Notes: generated by a model not told the origin, from the letters alone. A DNA stretch of 64,000 bases from Sophora flavescens (GCA_030762895.1 CM061067.1:165104518-165168517); one strand, 5' to 3'. Counted from the first letter of the stretch, positions 1-10,113 are shown. Made by a program: numbers and translations.

Positions 1-50
1 GGGACAAAATACCGAGGTAGGAAAAAGAGTACATCACCCGACTATATACA

Positions 51-1202
51 TCAACTGTAATAAAACTTTAAATGAGAAGCATTCCAAGTCCTCGGTATAG
101 GCTTCCCTGACAACTCTTCTAACCTGTATGCCCCGTTCCCCAGGTTTTCTACTACTCGGAATGGCCCTCCCCAGTTAGCTGCCAACTTGCCTTCCGCGTG
201 GTCCTTCCTTGCCTCCCCTTTTATTCTCAATACCAAGTCTCCGCGCAGAAAATTCCTCGGTTTCAGTCTTGAATTGTATCTCCTAGTTTCTCTCTGTTTG
301 CAAGCTGCCTCTCTGATTTTGGCCTTGTCCCTGATCTCCTCTACCAAGTCAAGTTCGACCCTCAGATTGCTTTCATTGTCATTCGGCTCATGTTGCATAC
401 GTCGGAAAGACGGCTCACCGACCTCCACAGGGATCATGGCGTCTGTTCCATATGTCAGCCTAAAGGGTGTTTCTTGAGTGGTAGATTGGGGCGTGCAGTG
501 GTAGGCCCAAAGGATGCTTGGCAACTCATCTACCCAAGCTCCTTTGGATCTTCCCACCCTTTTCTTCAGTTCACCGAGGATGACCTTGTTGGCTGCTTTG
601 GCTTGCCCATTGGTCTGGGGATGTTCGACCGATGTAACGTGGTGCTTGACACCGAGGTTGTCGTAGAATTCCTGCAATGTCTTATCTGTAAACTGTCTTC
701 CGTTGTCTATGATGATTGCGAAGGGAATCCCGTGCCTACAGATAAGGTTCTTCCATACAAACTTCTGTACTTTCTCGGCAGTAATCTTCGCCAAAGACTC
801 CGCTTCAATCCATTTTGTGAAGTAGTCCACCGCTACTAGCAGGAATTTGACTTGACCTTTGGCTACAGGGAACGGCCCCAGTATATCCATTCCCCACATA
901 GCAAACGGCCAAGGCGAGTTTAATGTGTGAAGTCCTTCAGGGGGGGTATGATTTATATTGGAAAATCTTTGGCACTCATCACACTGCTTCGTCCACTCCA
1001 TGCAATCAGCTCGGATGGTAGGCCAATAGTACCCTGCTCGGACTACCTTGGAGGCCATTGATCTGCCCCCGCAGTGAAAACCGCAGATTCCTCGGTGAAC
1101 TTCTTCCATGACGTACTTGGATTGTGCCTTCGTCAGACATTTTTGCAACGGTACCGAGAATCCCCGTTTATACAACTCTCCGGAGATGATAACAAAGCAC
1201 AT
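51..1202 (-). CDS. Integrase region of Tat-lineage pol (catalytic Glu lost)
   Basis: This 383-residue reading frame is the integrase that would insert the cDNA copy into the host chromosome. It starts with an HHCC zinc-binding region (His near residues 36-43, CDEC near 74), followed by the catalytic core: first Asp in WGMDILGPF, second Asp in IIDNGRQF. The third catalytic residue, expected in NGQAEAANK, is Lys here (NGQAKAANK), exactly 35 residues after the second Asp. The C-terminus has a GPFRV and SHLKFYYS tail as in other plant gypsy integrases. The upstream end is a deletion and frameshift junction with the second RNase H at about 1200, so the Met at 1202 is probably not a real start. The enzyme is predicted dead. 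Confidence 0.9.
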   Translation of the reverse strand: MCFVIISGELYKRGFSVPLQKCLTKAQSKYVMEEVHRGICGFHCGGRSMASKVVRAGYYWPTIRADCMEWTKQCDECQRFSNINHTPPEGLHTLNSPWPFAMWGMDILGPFPVAKGQVKFLLVAVDYFTKWIEAESLAKITAEKVQKFVWKNLICRHGIPFAIIIDNGRQFTDKTLQEFYDNLGVKHHVTSVEHPQTNGQAKAANKVILGELKKRVGRSKGAWVDELPSILWAYHCTPQSTTQETPFRLTYGTDAMIPVEVGEPSFRRMQHEPNDNESNLRVELDLVEEIRDKAKIREAACKQRETRRYNSRLKPRNFLRGDLVLRIKGEARKDHAEGKLAANWGGPFRVVENLGNGAYRLEELSGKPIPRTWNASHLKFYYS

Positions 1203-1621
1203 TCTTCTCGGGGAATGTGCTCAATAGCGAACTTTTCAAAACCGGAAATTAATTGGTTGACCTTACACAAGTACCTGGTGAGCTGAGGTTCCTTCGTTTG
1301 ATACCCTCCAGATATTTGCCCAGTGACTAGTTGCGAATCACTCCGGCACCTAACAGCCCTTGCCCCCATTTCATTTGCCAGCATTAATCCTGCTATCAAA
1401 GCTTCATACTCGGCCTGGTTGTTCGAGGTCTTGAATTCAAACTTTAGTGATTGTTCCAGGATCAGATCTCCCGGCCCTTCCAGAAGCACCCCAGCTCCAC
1501 TGCCCTTGACATTCGAGGATCCATCCACGTAAAAATTCCACCATATATCCTCGGTTATTGGCTGCGGATGGAGCTCGGCTACGAAGTCGGAGAGACATTG
1601 AGCTTTCAGGGGTCCTCTCAA
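1133..1621 (-). CDS. Second (archaeal-type) RNase H domain of Tat-lineage pol
   Basis: The N-terminal two thirds match an RNase H fold: the first acidic residue lies in FYVDGSSN, the Glu in NNQAEYEALI and the next Asp in RSDSQLV, followed by a conserved HIPREE. This extra RNase H follows the ordinary RT-RNase H only in the Tat lineage. It is in the same frame as the upstream RT but separated from it by a TAG at 1655-1657. After HIPREE the frame runs into nonsense residues because the linker to the integrase has been lost and the frame shifted, so residues after about position 140 are not genuine. Confidence 0.85.
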   Translation of the reverse strand: MRGPLKAQCLSDFVAELHPQPITEDIWWNFYVDGSSNVKGSGAGVLLEGPGDLILEQSLKFEFKTSNNQAEYEALIAGLMLANEMGARAVRCRSDSQLVTGQISGGYQTKEPQLTRYLCKVNQLISGFEKFAIEHIPREECALLSSPESCINGDSRYRCKNV

Positions 1622-1654
1622 CTCGTATTTTAGGCCGAACTCGGATAATTCTAC

Positions 1655-3496
1655 CTACCAAGCAATCATACGTCCCGCTAACTCGGGCTTTTTGAGAATC
1701 TGTTTGATCGGGTGATCGGTTTTGACAACCACCTGATGACTTTGGAAGTATGGACGCAATCGCCGAGCTGCGGTTACCAGGGCTAAAACCAGCTTCTCAA
1801 TGACTTGATACCGAGTTTCGGCATCATGAAGGACCCTGCTGATGAAGTATACCAGCATCTGAGCTTTCTCTATTTCCTGCACAATGACTACGCTGATGGC
1901 ATTCTCGGAGGCTGACAGATATAAGTACAACTCTTTCCCTGGGATGGGTCGAGTTAATATCGGCGGGGAGGACAAAAAGGCCTTGAAGTCGACGAAGGCC
2001 TTCTCGCAGTCCTCGGTCCACGTGAAGGTTTGGGGCTTCTTTAGTAGTCTGAAGAAAGGCCGAGCTTTCTCTGCAGATTTGGGCAGAAACCGAGATAATG
2101 ATGCAAGTCGTCCTGCCAGTCTTTGCACTTCTTTAACGTTCTGAGGGCTTCTCATCTCAATCACGGCCGGACACTTATCAGGATTGGCCTCGATTCCCCG
2201 GTGCGTCAGCATGAAGCCGAGAAATTTTCCACCCTGGACACCGAAAACACACTTCTCCGGATTCAATCTCATGTTGTACTTTCTCAGCTGCTGAAAAATT
2301 TCCTCCAGATCTTTGGGGTGGTTGTCGGGGTCATCGGATTTCACCACCATGTCATCCACATAAACTTCCATAGTTCTGCCGATTTGTTTTTCAAATACCC
2401 GGTCCATGAGCCTTTGATATGTAGCTCCAGCATTCTTCAGCCCAAACGGCATCACCCGGTAACAGTAATTCGAACCCTCGGTAATGAAAGCTGTTTTCTC
2501 TTCATCTGGGGGGTACATTCGGATCTGATTGTACCCGGAGTATGCATCCAAGAAACTCAGAACTCTGTATCCGGAAGCTCCATCCACCAGCCTGTCAATA
2601 CTCGGCAAAGGATAGGAGTCTTTCGGGCAAGCTCTATTCAGATCTGTGTAATCGGTGCACATGCGCCACTTGCCGTTCGCTTTTTTGACCAGAACAACAT
2701 TGGCCAGCCAGGTAGTGTACTCTACTTCTCGAATAAAATTGGCCTTGACCAACTTCGCTGTTTCCTCTTCCACAACTTTTCTCCTTTCCTCGCCTAGTCT
2801 CCTTTTCCTCTGGGCCACTGGTTTCGCCTCGGGACAAATTGCCAGTTTATGGCATAAGAAGTCGGGATCAATTCCCGGCATATCAGATGTGGTCCAGGCG
2901 AATAAATCGGCATTGCTGCGTAGCACTTGCTTTATTTCCTCTTTCGAGTTCGACTCAAGGTGACCGCCGAGTTTAGTGCATTGATCAGGCTGTGAGCCGA
3001 GCTGGAACTTTTCTAACTCCTCAATAGGTTGTGGACGTTGTTCCTGCATGTCCATCCTCGGATCCAGTTCGACGGAGTTAACGGAATTCACCGACTTGTC
3101 TTTCCCCCTGTCTAGGGTCTCTGCTGGTGTAGGTTTAAGTCTGCTCACACGCAAACTATCAGCATAGCATTGTTTGGCCATCCTCTGATCAGCCCGGACT
3201 GCAACTATGTCCCCTGAGTTGGAGGGGAATTTCATCATGAGGTGGGGAGTAGAGACCACAACTCCTAGCTCGTTCAAAGATGGTCTTCCGATCAGGATAT
3301 TGTATGATGTCACTGCATTGACTAACACATACCTGAGCATAATAGTCTTGGATGCTTTGCCATCCCCAAAAGTAGTCAGGAGGTCAATGTATCCCCGTGT
3401 ATCAACTTGTTCCCCTGCAAAGCCGACGAGCTTACTGTCGTACGGTTGAATAGATTTCTCTGGGATCCCGAGTTTCTGAAACGTTGAATAATACAA
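1655..3496 (-). CDS. Reverse transcriptase and RNase H of Tat-lineage pol
   Basis: A 613-residue frame carries the end of the protease (residues 1-110), a linker, then the RT with the catalytic YVDD box (in MEVYVDDMVV) and the FLDAYSGYNQI motif, followed by the RT-associated RNase H (KELYLYLSAS, then KTDHPIKQIL). It copies the element RNA into DNA. It is in frame with the protease fragment to its right (stop at 3515-3517) and with the second RNase H to its left (stop at 1655-1657), so one long polyprotein was interrupted by two point nonsense codons. In the RNase H the acidic residue of the usual LYLAVS-type motif cannot be judged by eye. Confidence 0.92.
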   Translation of the reverse strand: MYYSTFQKLGIPEKSIQPYDSKLVGFAGEQVDTRGYIDLLTTFGDGKASKTIMLRYVLVNAVTSYNILIGRPSLNELGVVVSTPHLMMKFPSNSGDIVAVRADQRMAKQCYADSLRVSRLKPTPAETLDRGKDKSVNSVNSVELDPRMDMQEQRPQPIEELEKFQLGSQPDQCTKLGGHLESNSKEEIKQVLRSNADLFAWTTSDMPGIDPDFLCHKLAICPEAKPVAQRKRRLGEERRKVVEEETAKLVKANFIREVEYTTWLANVVLVKKANGKWRMCTDYTDLNRACPKDSYPLPSIDRLVDGASGYRVLSFLDAYSGYNQIRMYPPDEEKTAFITEGSNYCYRVMPFGLKNAGATYQRLMDRVFEKQIGRTMEVYVDDMVVKSDDPDNHPKDLEEIFQQLRKYNMRLNPEKCVFGVQGGKFLGFMLTHRGIEANPDKCPAVIEMRSPQNVKEVQRLAGRLASLSRFLPKSAEKARPFFRLLKKPQTFTWTEDCEKAFVDFKAFLSSPPILTRPIPGKELYLYLSASENAISVVIVQEIEKAQMLVYFISRVLHDAETRYQVIEKLVLALVTAARRLRPYFQSHQVVVKTDHPIKQILKKPELAGRMIAW

Positions 3497-3514
3497 TATA
3501 TCTGCCGAGCTCCC

Positions 3515-3811
3515 CTAGTCGACAAGGGTTCTTTTGACCGAGAAATTGGCCAACTGTACAGTGATCACCATAGGGTCATCTTGGTTAGGATCTACTCCCA
3601 CAAAATCTTCATCAGAAAAGATAATAGGTGGGGAATTTCTGGGGGGTTTGCCGGATACCGAGTTGACAGCCCGGATGGCCTGCAGGTGTCTTCTCCGAGC
3701 TGAACTTGTTGTGCCTCCCCCTGTAAATCCTCCTGAAATGGTGTTTATCACACCTCGGATCACATTATCCTCCTCTGGTCTTTCATTCTGGCCCTCTCTG
3801 GTTTCTGTTCT
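3515..3811 (-). pseudogene. Aspartic protease N-terminal part, amber codon in active site
   Basis: The frame lies between the gag stop (TAA, 3812-3814) and the RT frame. The typical plant Tat linker INTISGGFTGGG is followed by the beginning of a retropepsin. The active-site triplet is read as Asp, stop, Gly: the codons are GAC TAG GGG, with TAG at 3515-3517 in the Thr/Ser position of the D-T/S-G motif; the frame resumes as GSSADILYY in the next entry. Protease cleavage of the polyprotein would therefore be abolished. Same reading frame as gag and RT, so this is a point mutation and not a ribosomal frameshift site. Confidence 0.8.
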
Positions 3812-4795
3812 TTAATTATTTCGTTGACCGCCCCCCCTTCTCGGGCTTCGGCCACCTTCTCTCCTTCTGCCTCGCCTCTCGCCGTTGTTGTGGCTTCTCC
3901 GAACAAAGTTGTTGAGATGGCCATCCTGCACCAGTTCTTCAATTTTATCTCGTAGGACCCAGCATTCCTTGGTGGTATGGCCATAACTGCGATGATACCG
4001 ACAATGTTTCTGTCGGTCAGCATTTTGGGGGGTGTGGCCACGATTAGGGAGCTGCAAAAGTTCCGCATTGTATGCTTCCTCAAACACCCGAGCTCGGTTC
4101 GTGTTAAGGGGAGTATAATGTTCGTACTTTGGTCCCCTATGCAAATGCTCGGACGGACCTCTGGATTTTGGCCTATCACCTCCTGCCCTTCTCTTCTCTC
4201 TCCCTTCTCGCCTGTCAGCATCATCAGTTCTCTCCCTTTTCTTAGATTCCTCAACCTCCTCCATATTGATGAACCCTGCAGCTTTTCTTCCCAATTCATC
4301 CATACTGGTTGGTAGTTTCCTAGCCAAGTGTCTGGCAAAAGGGCCAGGCCTTAACCCGGTCAGGATGGTGTGTAGTGCAACATCGGCACTGAGATTGCGG
4401 ATGAGGACTGCCTCCTTGCTGAATCTGGCCATGAAGTCGCGCAGGGACTCATTCTTTTCTTGCTTGAAGTTCACCAACGAGGCCGAGGTTTTTTGATGGG
4501 CCCGGCTCGTGGCAAACTGAGCGCTGAACTTAGCCATGAATGTATCAAAGCAGTCTACCGACGCTAGGGGTAGCTGGGTGTACCAAGTCAACGCTGCATC
4601 CTTCAGAGTGGTCGGAAAGACTTTACACATGACAGCGTCGTCATCGGTAAAGGGGTACATCTGAGTGGTGAAAGCGTCCAAGTGGCGCTCGGGGTCTGAG
4701 GTGCCATCATATTTGTCAATGCTGATTAGCTTGTAGTTGGCTGGTAGGGGAACCTCCATGATAGCGTTTGTGAAGGGATGCCTCGGCTTCCGCAC
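3812..4795 (-). CDS. Gag (capsid) of Tat-lineage element
   Basis: A 327-residue frame with a retrotransposon gag domain: KYDGTSDPERHLDAF, then ALTWYTQLP, and ESLRDFMARF are the usual landmarks. The C-terminal part is basic (KKRERTDD and RRGRRREGGRS) and holds a zinc-knuckle-like CRYHRSYGHTTKEC stretch typical of these gags. The frame stays open upstream to a 26-bp patch at 4890-4915; the likely original Met is at 4970 (MVRTRSGN), in a different frame because of the patch. The TAA at 3812 is in frame with the protease; it may be a mutation or the native gag stop. Confidence 0.88.
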   Translation of the reverse strand: MRKPRHPFTNAIMEVPLPANYKLISIDKYDGTSDPERHLDAFTTQMYPFTDDDAVMCKVFPTTLKDAALTWYTQLPLASVDCFDTFMAKFSAQFATSRAHQKTSASLVNFKQEKNESLRDFMARFSKEAVLIRNLSADVALHTILTGLRPGPFARHLARKLPTSMDELGRKAAGFINMEEVEESKKRERTDDADRREGREKRRAGGDRPKSRGPSEHLHRGPKYEHYTPLNTNRARVFEEAYNAELLQLPNRGHTPQNADRQKHCRYHRSYGHTTKECWVLRDKIEELVQDGHLNNFVRRSHNNGERRGRRREGGRSPRRGGGQRNN

Positions 4796-5019
4796 GCTGG
4801 CCCTGTCATTAAGTCTATTTGTCCGGAGTGAAAATTCTGGGGCCTGCCTAGGAAATCCCTCCTCCTCTTCTCGGTTGGTATGACCATAATAGTCAGGAGG
4901 TCAATGTATCCCCGTTGTTGGCATTCCCTGGCTCCTCCCTCCTGTAGTTCCCGCTCCTCGTCCTCACCATTTTATGGTATGGGAAAATATTTGCTTCGAT
5001 TCCCACAGACGGCGCCAAA
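4796..5019 (-). other. Leader: PBS, original gag start, 26-bp foreign patch
   Basis: The primer-binding site TGGCGCCGTCTGTGG is at 5003-5017, two bases after the LTR end. A plausible gag start ATG is at 4968-4970. Its frame runs 25 codons and hits TGA (4893-4895) inside a 26-bp stretch (4890-4915) that is identical to 3373-3398 in pol. Sequence downstream of the patch reads in the gag frame without stops. Confidence 0.75.
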
Positions 5020-5170
5020 TGTTCCGTCCAAATACCTCGGATGAGAGATACTCGGTCGAACTAGGTTTAGTGGGGTGTTTTGGAATGTGCTTGACAGAAT
5101 TGAGATTCTGCTTCTACGTATCCAAATGGGAATCAAAGCAAATGTAGTTCTGAATGAGGGGGTAAGCCCC

Positions 5171-5180
5171 CTATTTATAG
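5171..5180 (-). promoter_or_regulatory. TATA box of the 5' LTR
   Basis: CTATAAATAG on the minus strand, about 150 bases before the LTR end, which is a normal place for the retrotransposon promoter. Confidence 0.7.
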
Positions 5181-5196
5181 AGATCTTCCAGGATCT

Positions 5197-5296
5197 AGCT
5201 CCGAGATATACTGAGAGATATTAGGATCAGGCTCCGAGATATACGGAGAGATATTAGGATCAGGTCCCTGATTATGCGGAGTGATATTCGGATCAG
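5197..5296. repeat. 33-bp tandem repeat in LTR, three copies
   Basis: GCTCCGAGATATAC begins at 5198 and again at 5231; a diverged third copy begins near 5263. Each copy contains GATATT(A/C)GGATCAG. The repeat lies just upstream of the TATA box in the direction of transcription. Confidence 0.8.
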
Positions 5297-5691
5297 TCAT
5301 TTATGACTGATCCGCGAGGGACCGGGATGTACTTCTCTGGCGGGGCGAGTCCGAGTACTTATCCTCGGCTGGCCCGGTGTGCTGACATGTCCTCGGCTTT
5401 GGAGGAGTTTGGGCTAAGGCCCATAGCCGTGGTAAGCTCGGTCAATCCAAGATATAAGCGAGTTCTCGGCCCTGCCTTCTCGGCCGGTACAGGATGCTTT
5501 CGGGTATTATTTGTGGATCAAGGGTTGTTAATGTTTCCTTTGGTTTCCTATCTCTTCTCCGGAGTTTTCTTGGTATCAGGCTTGTGTGTTAGGGATGGGC
5601 CTGACTATCCTGCGTTCTTTTACATGGGTTAGAATGTTAGAGTATTCTTTATACTCTCAATCAATATATCTTTGATTTATATAAAAATAAA

Positions 5692-6100
5692 GGTTAAAAT
5701 AATTTTTTTTGTTCTTATACGTGACGTTGATTTTCAATTTGATCCCTATACGTAAAAAGTTATCAATTTGGTCCCTATACATGACACTGGTTTTCAATTT
5801 GGTCATCACCGCTAATTGGTTCCTATATAAGAGGACCAAATTGCAAATTATTGTCACATGTAGGGATCAATTCAATAAAAAAAATTGAAATCGGTCCCTA
5901 CATATGACAATTATTTTCAATTTGGTCCCTATATGTGATAATAATTTACAATTTGGTCCCTCTCATATAGGGACCAATTAGCGATAATGACCAAATTGAA
6001 AACCAGTGTCACGTATAAGGAACAAATTGATAACTTTTTACGTATATGGATCAAATTGAAAATCACTATCACGTACGGTAACCAAAAGATTACTTTAACC
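5692..6100. mobile_element. Foldback MITE, Mutator-like, 9-bp TSD
   Basis: The 409-bp element is a long imperfect inverted repeat, arms about 160 bp, rich in TTTGGTCCCTATA motifs. Ends are GGTTAAAATAAT and ATTACTTTAACC. Direct repeats AAAAATAAA at 5683-5691 and 6101-6109 form a perfect 9-bp target duplication, the length produced by Mutator-like transposases. No coding capacity. Confidence 0.85.
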
Positions 6101-8673
6101 AAAAATAAAAAGGCTCTATAATGACATATATGGGTTACATTGCATTCCGGTGACTTTCTTCGATCTTATATACTCACTTGTACTCCTTATCCTACTCAAG
6201 TGAATTTTTAATTTTTTTTAAATTATTTTCAATTAATTAATAAGTATCTCATGCAATGATTTTTTATTTTTTTTAGAATGTTTAGCAACATTTTTTAATA
6301 AAATATACATTACAAATATAAATAATTGAAAGAATTTTAAAATAGAGTTAAGAATGACAGAATAAGTAGAATTATAAATAACATATATTATTCAATGAAG
6401 GAGACTAGAATACAATATTAACCCACTTTTTTTATCAAAAAAAATTAATAAGGCAAGTGATGATTCACATCGGCAACTTGTCCTATATCTGTAAATATAT
6501 TTATATTTATTTTTTTGCTTTGCACCATATTGGTAAAATGGTCCCCGAATTATACCATATGGGTAAAAAAAAAATTACAATACAGCTTGAAGGTCATCAA
6601 TAATCCTTGGGGTAGGTCACGCACTCGGTTTGGCTAATTCTTCTTTTTCGCCGCTGCCTAAGAGACATTTCAAAGTTATAAAGTTCATGAATAATCCTTG
6701 CATATAAATTTATACATTGATACATAGGACACAAATTAAAAGCAATAATTAAGTAAATAGAGCTAGAATACTACTTTGTTATTGTTACTATTTTCGTTTA
6801 AAATTTATCACGCCAATTTTTTAAACAATTACAATTGAAAAAAAATTATTATCGAAATCATATGACAACTTTCAAATTCACATGTGACATTTAAGTGCCT
6901 TCTATATAATTTTCATGTGGGAAAAAAAACGTAACTTCTAATTTTGATGATGTTAGATTCAAAATTTGAATGTTCGATGTCACAATTTACATGTATATTC
7001 ATTTGTTATGCATTTGATTAAAAAAGTAAATTATTATATTCGCCTTATTCTACTGCAAGTATAATGTCACATAGTTTTTTTTTTTAAAAAAAAAACAAAG
7101 TAAAAACAAGATTTGTCAAGATTCACGGTGATTCTTTGATTAAAAATTGGTTTCATAATATTTTCCCATTTAGAACATTTTATAGGGTTTACATTAGAAA
7201 CGCATTGTTAAATCACATGGAAGTAAAATTATTATTATTATGACAAAATATATTAAGAAACAATAAGTCATTTTTATAAAATTATAAATAAATGTAATGC
7301 ATAAAAATATTATAGGTATGAGAAATAAAATATAACATAATAGGTGTGTTACAACGTTATTAGACGGTAAGAATCTAATATTTAATATCTGAAATGTTTT
7401 ATTCTCAGATAAACTATTATGCGTTAACTAACTAAGATAACTTAGTTAACTTACCTCCCCAGGCGCCTTCGGGAGTACAGCGAAGATCACACCACAACTC
7501 ACAGAGGATAGCCCCCGCTTTGCAACTTTTCATGATATATCGGCGACATGCTTCTGCCACTTCAATCGCCTTGTTTCAGTTTGGGGTCACTGTTCATGTA
7601 TTTGGGTATTGTTCATTCGTTTGTTTATAAAATTTCGTTGGAAATAATTGATTCCTGGTGGATCAAAACTGAGTTTTATGAAAGCAAAAATTTCTAGCTT
7701 TTCCGTTGAAAATAATTGATTCTAGACGTAGGACCCACAAAATTCTACATATTTACACTTCAAAAGTGATTTTACTTTATCATCTAAACAAAATCAATTC
7801 TTCTAAACCCACTTTTAAAATATTGTTACCAAACAAAATCAATTTTTTTAACCTTGATTTTTTCAAAATCAATTCTTCCAAAATCAATTCTATCAAAATC
7901 TAAAACAAAACGAACCCAATGTAACATATTTGTTTGCCATTTACTCTTTGTTTGCTTATATATGTTGGTGGTGGTTTAATTTTCTTTTTCTACCCCCTTC
8001 CTTCTAGCTCCTTTGTTTTTGACATTTGAACAATGATCTCACTAAGATATATATAATTGTTCAATATGCCTCATGAGCCACAAATTATGTCAACGATTTT
8101 GTCGCTAAAATTTGGGGTACTTGTTAAGTGTCCTGATTTTAACATAAAGAATAAATTGTGGATTTTACATTTTGTGTTTGTGCATTTTTTTTTAGAGTTA
8201 TCTATCCTTTTTTTATATATAGAAATTAAAAGTTTAGATTGAGGTAAGGCACATCCTCTTATAAGGTCAAGTAATACTACCAATCACAATGAGGATGTAT
8301 AATGAAATTTACATATTACCTGCCAACAAAGAAGATATAAGAATCGAACACATAGTTAATATAACTTTTTTTGAGACATACCGTGTGGAAGACGAATTTC
8401 CGGTTGGGATTTGCTCTTTGAAGATTGAAGATTGAAGATTGATGTGGATTTTTTTCTATTTAATATGTGATAAAGTGAATGAAGTGAGGGAGGGATATAT
8501 TTTGAAGAGTTATGATTGTAAACCTAAAATCAACACTCAATATTATATATTAATATTTTTTTATATTTATATATTATTTTAATCATCCCCAAAAGTATTT
8601 CAAAGTTTCACATGACCTCCCAATACAGTGTCGGGTCATGACGTCTGACTTTGTTGCCCAAAAAAAATTATCG
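6101..8673. other. AT-rich non-coding stretch
   Basis: No supported gene. Short open frames are random AT-rich frames. A run at about 7640-7917 contains several near-copies of AAAATCAATTCT and ends in AAACAAAACGAACCC, which resembles the end of a MITE, but the partner end is not clear. A small GAAGATT repeat lies near 8417-8440. The stretch around 7450-7530 is more GC-rich than its surroundings without a recognisable frame. Confidence 0.6.
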
Positions 8674-8880
8674 TTTTAAGAATGATTACAATATAAATGA
8701 TTATAAAACTGTCACATTATTTTCATTTTATTTCATATTTCTAAATATTTATACATAAAATATTAAAAATAACTTTTTTATTTGCTTTCACTGTTTCCCG
8801 TGTAAATCTTTAAAAACAGGAAACAAAATGAATATAATGTGACATTTTGACAATCATTTATGTTATAATTATTCTTAAAA
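8674..8880. mobile_element. Short MITE with about 60-bp inverted repeats
   Basis: TTTTAAGAATGATTAC at the left and its near-complement at the right (GTTATAATTATTCTTAAAA) continue inwards for about 60 bases each, including TGTCACATTATTTTCATTTT versus AAAATGAATATAATGTGACA. The exact target duplication is not obvious. Confidence 0.65.
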
Positions 8881-9640
8881 ATATAAAATAAAAACAAGAA
8901 ACATAAAACAAACCAAACAGACCATAAGTTTGTCCACAAAGGTTGCATTGCCAGGGTTTGTAATTTTGCCAACAAAAATTGCATCAATGATTATTTGTAA
9001 TTTTATCTACAAAAGTAATATTTGGCGAAGGTTTGTAATATTTTTTTCCGGGGAGAGGGTTTGTTTGATTTCTCTAAAGTTTATAAATAAAGTAGTATGC
9101 AAAAGCATTATAACGGAGAAAGTCATCTTAATTAGGTTGACACTATAGACCACATCAATCATATGCAACACACTATACATTTATTAATACGAGAAAAAGA
9201 AAAACATATATATATATATATATATATAAACATGAGGTGACATAAATCAAAACTCATGAAAACTTCATTTAAATCTATAATAAGGAAGACTTAGTCTATT
9301 ACACCTAAAGTCTTCACTAATAAAATTCGGAATTAAGTCTCACCAAATAAAGTCACTGTTTGTATACAAAGTAAGTAAGAGTATATCTATATTGGTTTGA
9401 TAAAGTTTATAACGATCGAACTCAATCTAAGGATTAAAACATCATTATTTTTTCACTTTAAAGATAACTTTAATTTAGAGGGATTATATTCTTGTGAATT
9501 AAATATCTTCTCATGCGTAGATATAGACATATTAAGTTGGATCACAATTAATATTTTTTTGGTAGACATGACAAAGAAACACAAAAACTAATTTCTACGA
9601 AAAGCTATAGAAAAGGAATCTGTCAAGAGCATGTTAGAGA
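8881..9640. other. AT-rich non-coding stretch with AT microsatellite
   Basis: No supported gene. An (AT)n run occupies 9206-9228. Bases 9638-9640 (AGA) are the left target duplication of the CACTA transposon that follows. Confidence 0.6.
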
Positions 9641-9656
9641 CACTAGTGCAGAAAAG
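9641..9656 (+). repeat. CACTA left terminal inverted repeat
   Basis: CACTAGTGCAGAAAAG, identical to the complement of 20186-20201. Confidence 0.95.
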
Positions 9657-9667
9657 AGATTCTACAT

Positions 9668-10113
9668 CGAAGTTTACACATCGGTTTATTAGAGATCGAT
9701 GTGTAAAACGAGGTGGTGGTATTTTTGAAATTAAAACCAAAGTATTACACATCGGTTTAGAGAATAACCGATGTGTAAAACGTTTCCACATCGGTTATTT
9801 CTAACCGATGTTTAAAATTAAAATAAAAAAAATTTAAAGTCAGAATTTTTAACATTCAACATCGGTTCTTTATGAACCGATGTGTAAAATGGTGATTAAC
9901 TACATCGGTTTTTATTTAACCGATGTATAAAATTATAAAGAAAAAAATAGAAATTAAAATTTTATTTTTACAAATCGGTTTTTATTAACCGATGTATAAA
10001 ATTTTTAAAAAAAAATTCAGAAGTTAAAAGTTTAATGTTTACACATCGGTTTTAACATAACCGATGTGTATAAGATGGTTAACACATCGGTTTTACCAAT
10101 AACCGATGTGTAA
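9668..10113. repeat. CACTA left subterminal hairpin array
   Basis: Eight hairpin units, each CACATCGGTT, a short spacer, then AACCGATGTG, with few mutations. In characterised En/Spm elements such subterminal repeats bind the element-encoded TnpA protein; that role here is by analogy. Confidence 0.88.

Larger units (their letters stand above)
1..5624 (-). mobile_element. Ty3/gypsy LTR retrotransposon, Tat lineage, 3' end outside window
   Basis: Read on the minus strand the order is 5' LTR (5624-5020), primer-binding site, gag, protease, reverse transcriptase-RNase H, a second RNase H, then integrase. A second RNase H after the RT-RNase H is the known hallmark of the Tat lineage (Ogre, Retand and relatives). 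The integrase C-terminus ends at 51, so the polypurine tract and 3' LTR lie left of base 1. The gag-pol frame is closed by TAA (3812-3814), TAG (3515-3517) and TAG (1655-1657), by a 26-bp foreign patch near the gag start, and by a deletion before the integrase. The element looks non-functional. Lineage is confident; family name is unknown. Confidence 0.9.
5020..5624 (-). repeat. 5' LTR of the Tat-lineage element
   Basis: The left end is fixed by the adjacent PBS (TGTTCCGTCC on the plus strand, so the LTR ends in GGACGGAACA on the minus strand). The right end at 5624 (plus-strand TTTTACA, minus-strand TGTAAAA) is the best TG candidate; without the 3' LTR it cannot be confirmed. The LTR contains a TATA box and a short tandem repeat. 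Confidence 0.7.

Noticed and set aside
187..839. Plus-strand open frames over the integrase and RT regions at the left end
   Set aside because: They are antisense to well-recognised pol domains and show no protein features.
3760..4338. Separate gag frame of 192 codons in another phase
   Set aside because: It is a shadow of the genuine gag frame, which is continuous in phase with protease and RT.
9668..10113. CRISPR-like array
   Set aside because: Repeats are inverted hairpins with variable spacing in a plant transposon end; they fit CACTA subterminal repeats.
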